Assembly: GCF_016864015.1 (NCBI RefSeq)
Contig: NZ_CP045067.1
Span: forward strand, 3,668,001-3,732,000
From: Lacinutrix sp. WUR7
GTDB lineage: Bacteria; Bacteroidota; Bacteroidia; Flavobacteriales; Flavobacteriaceae
DNA: 64,000 nucleotides
Direction: 5' to 3'
Of this stretch, positions 62,530 through 64,000 are shown piece by piece (the first letter of the stretch is position 1; each line of letters opens with the position of its first letter). Made by a program: the position numbers and the translations under genes. The notes under the pieces were generated by a model that saw only the letters and a program-made list of their open reading frames with translations, searched no databases and was not told where the DNA came from.

Positions 62530-64000
62530 ATAAAAAAAACTACTCTTAAAGTTTTGGCTATAATGTGTTTTGCTCTTACCTACAAACATTAAACCAAAAT
62601 GCCATGTGGCCTAACGGGGCTTGGTCTGTAACTGGAACGTATAACTCTGACCCATTAGCATTTGAAGCAAATCCTACTGTGGATGCTAATTTTGCTTTCG
62701 ATGATGACGATGCTGGAAATGGAAGTGATGATGATATCGCTGCAGAATCCCCTATCATCGATTTAACCGCTGCTCATGGAGCTACAGAAACATGGGTTAC
62801 CATTTCTGCTGACTTTGTTTACAATAATAACAATGACGATATTTTGCAATTTGAATATTGGGATGCAGATGCAGCATCATGGAACATAATTGGTACTCCA
62901 ATTAATGCCGATACAGCAGGAGCTCCTCAAGACAATTTCTGTTCAGGAACAGCAGAAGCATATACAACAGATGTGCTAAACATTGTATCTTTTACTGCAA
63001 CACAATTATCAGGATTTAGATATAGAATCTATTTTGATGATACATTAGGTGGTGCTGGTTATGAATGGGGATTCTGTTTCCAATCACCAACAATTACTTC
63101 TGAAACACCACCTGCTTGTCCAGATCCTATAACATTAACAGCATTTAATATAGACGGTTTTTCAGCAGATTTAGCATGGACAGAAAATGGAAGTGCTACA
63201 CTATGGAATATTGAATTAGTAGATATTACTGCTGCTGGAACTCCGACCAGAACGCCAACAGCTTCTGGAATTGCAAATCCATACAATATAACAGGATTGA
63301 CAGTTTCTAATGATTACGAATATTATGTGCAAGCGGATTGTGCTGTAGATGGAACGTCGGAATAGACAGGACCTTTTTAGCTTTGCTACACCTTATGTAG
63401 CTGTTGCTCCAGATTGTTCTAACGGAATATTCCTAGATTCAGGTGGAATGAGTGCTGATTATTCGAATAGCGAAACTATTACTTATACTTTAATGCCATA
63501 TATGCCAGGAAATGCTGTTTCTGTAAACTTTACAGCGTTTAGTACTGAAAATATTGGCGCTACGGCATGTTATGATGGGTTAACAATTCATAATGGTGCG
63601 GATGCTTCTGCTCCAACAATGGACCTTCCAGGAGGAGGCACTATTTGGTGTTGGGATGAAGATGATACTGTACCAGGTGGTACAGGTGACTTAGAAGGTA
63701 TGACTATTACCTCTACGGATGCTTCAGGAGCCTTAACATTTGTATTTACTTCAGATGGATCTGCAACTAGAGAAGGATGGGAAGCTATAGTAACTTGTGC
63801 AACATTATCTACTGCAGATTTTGATAATAGTTTAGCATTTACTTATTATCCAAACCCAGTAAATGATAATTTAGTTATTAAAGCACAAAAAGATATTGAA
63901 AGTATATCTGTTTATAATATGTTAGGTCAAGAACTACAACGTTCTACTCCTAATAGTATTAATGCAGATGTACATATGTCTTCTTTACAAACTGGAGCTT
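62530..64000 (+). pseudogene. T9SS surface protein gene with four apparent lesions, right end cut
   Basis: Across frames the sequence encodes a signal peptide (KKTTLKVLAIMCFALT), a jelly-roll-like domain, a fibronectin III domain (SADLAWTENGSATLWNIELV), a CUB-like domain (CYDGLTIHNGADAS) and a T9SS sorting domain (FTYYPNPVNDNLVIK). It runs off the window edge. Four departures stop normal reading: the expected ATG at 62530 is ATA; one base is missing near 62578-62580; TAG at 63363 stands where FN3 domains have Trp (TGG); and one extra T lies in the run at 63374-63378. The largest intact piece is 62565-63365. The gene may be decaying, or the four differences may be sequence errors. Confidence 0.8.

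Overview
The window looks like chromosome from a marine member of the Flavobacteriaceae (Bacteroidota). Four things point there: strongly A+T-rich DNA, start regions with the Bacteroidota -7 box TAnnTTTG and little Shine-Dalgarno sequence, several secreted proteins with type IX secretion (T9SS) C-terminal sorting domains, and menaquinone genes as the quinone pathway. I see no prophage, transposase, CRISPR array, tRNA or rRNA.

Layout. 1-13.8 kb is a surface-protein island. A left-truncated T9SS protein on the minus strand faces a giant adhesin of about 3433 aa that carries 17 near-identical 219-bp repeats. A 269-aa protein follows that is essentially the adhesin's C-terminal module on its own. 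13.8-28.5 kb is mostly housekeeping and metabolism: mnmE, a TlpA-like thioredoxin lipoprotein, a rhomboid protease, a lipid-A-type acyltransferase, a class-V aminotransferase, glmM, an ACP phosphodiesterase, ggt, an AlkD-like glycosylase, an ATP-grasp enzyme and a RetSat/CrtI-like oxidoreductase. 28.5-39.4 kb holds a secreted metzincin protease, uvrA, a LOG-family hydrolase, a secreted EEP-fold nuclease, and a protein joining an M1-peptidase-like region without a zinc site to a probable outer-membrane barrel. 39.8-46.2 kb has a fused alpha/beta 2-oxoacid dehydrogenase E1, a methyltransferase, a DUF202 protein and two unknowns. 46.2-55.7 kb is a menaquinone region on the minus strand (menF, menD, menB, menA and a hotdog thioesterase that fits the DHNA-CoA hydrolase step), interleaved with a CvfB-like S1 protein, a DUF2853 protein, a UPF0173 hydrolase and a pseudopilin-like protein. 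Two small paralogues lie inside it on the plus strand. 55.7-62.4 kb has an esterase, two GNAT acetyltransferases, a YoaK-type membrane protein, a lipoprotein, a beta-lactamase-fold hydrolase with TPRs and a zinc-ribbon methyltransferase. The right end is a T9SS protein gene with four apparent lesions.

The most distinctive signal between genes is a recurring short hairpin: a 7-bp stem with an invariant TTTC loop. Six copies lie directly upstream of start codons, five of them with the stem ending 5-6 nt before the ATG, and the stem pairs covary between copies. Other noncoding structure includes a palindromic element of about 70-80 bp in three copies, two CAGTCT-type simple-repeat tracts after stop codons, a 60-bp direct repeat flanking a two-gene block, and a perfect inverted repeat with 18-bp arms inside the signal-peptide codons of the nuclease gene.
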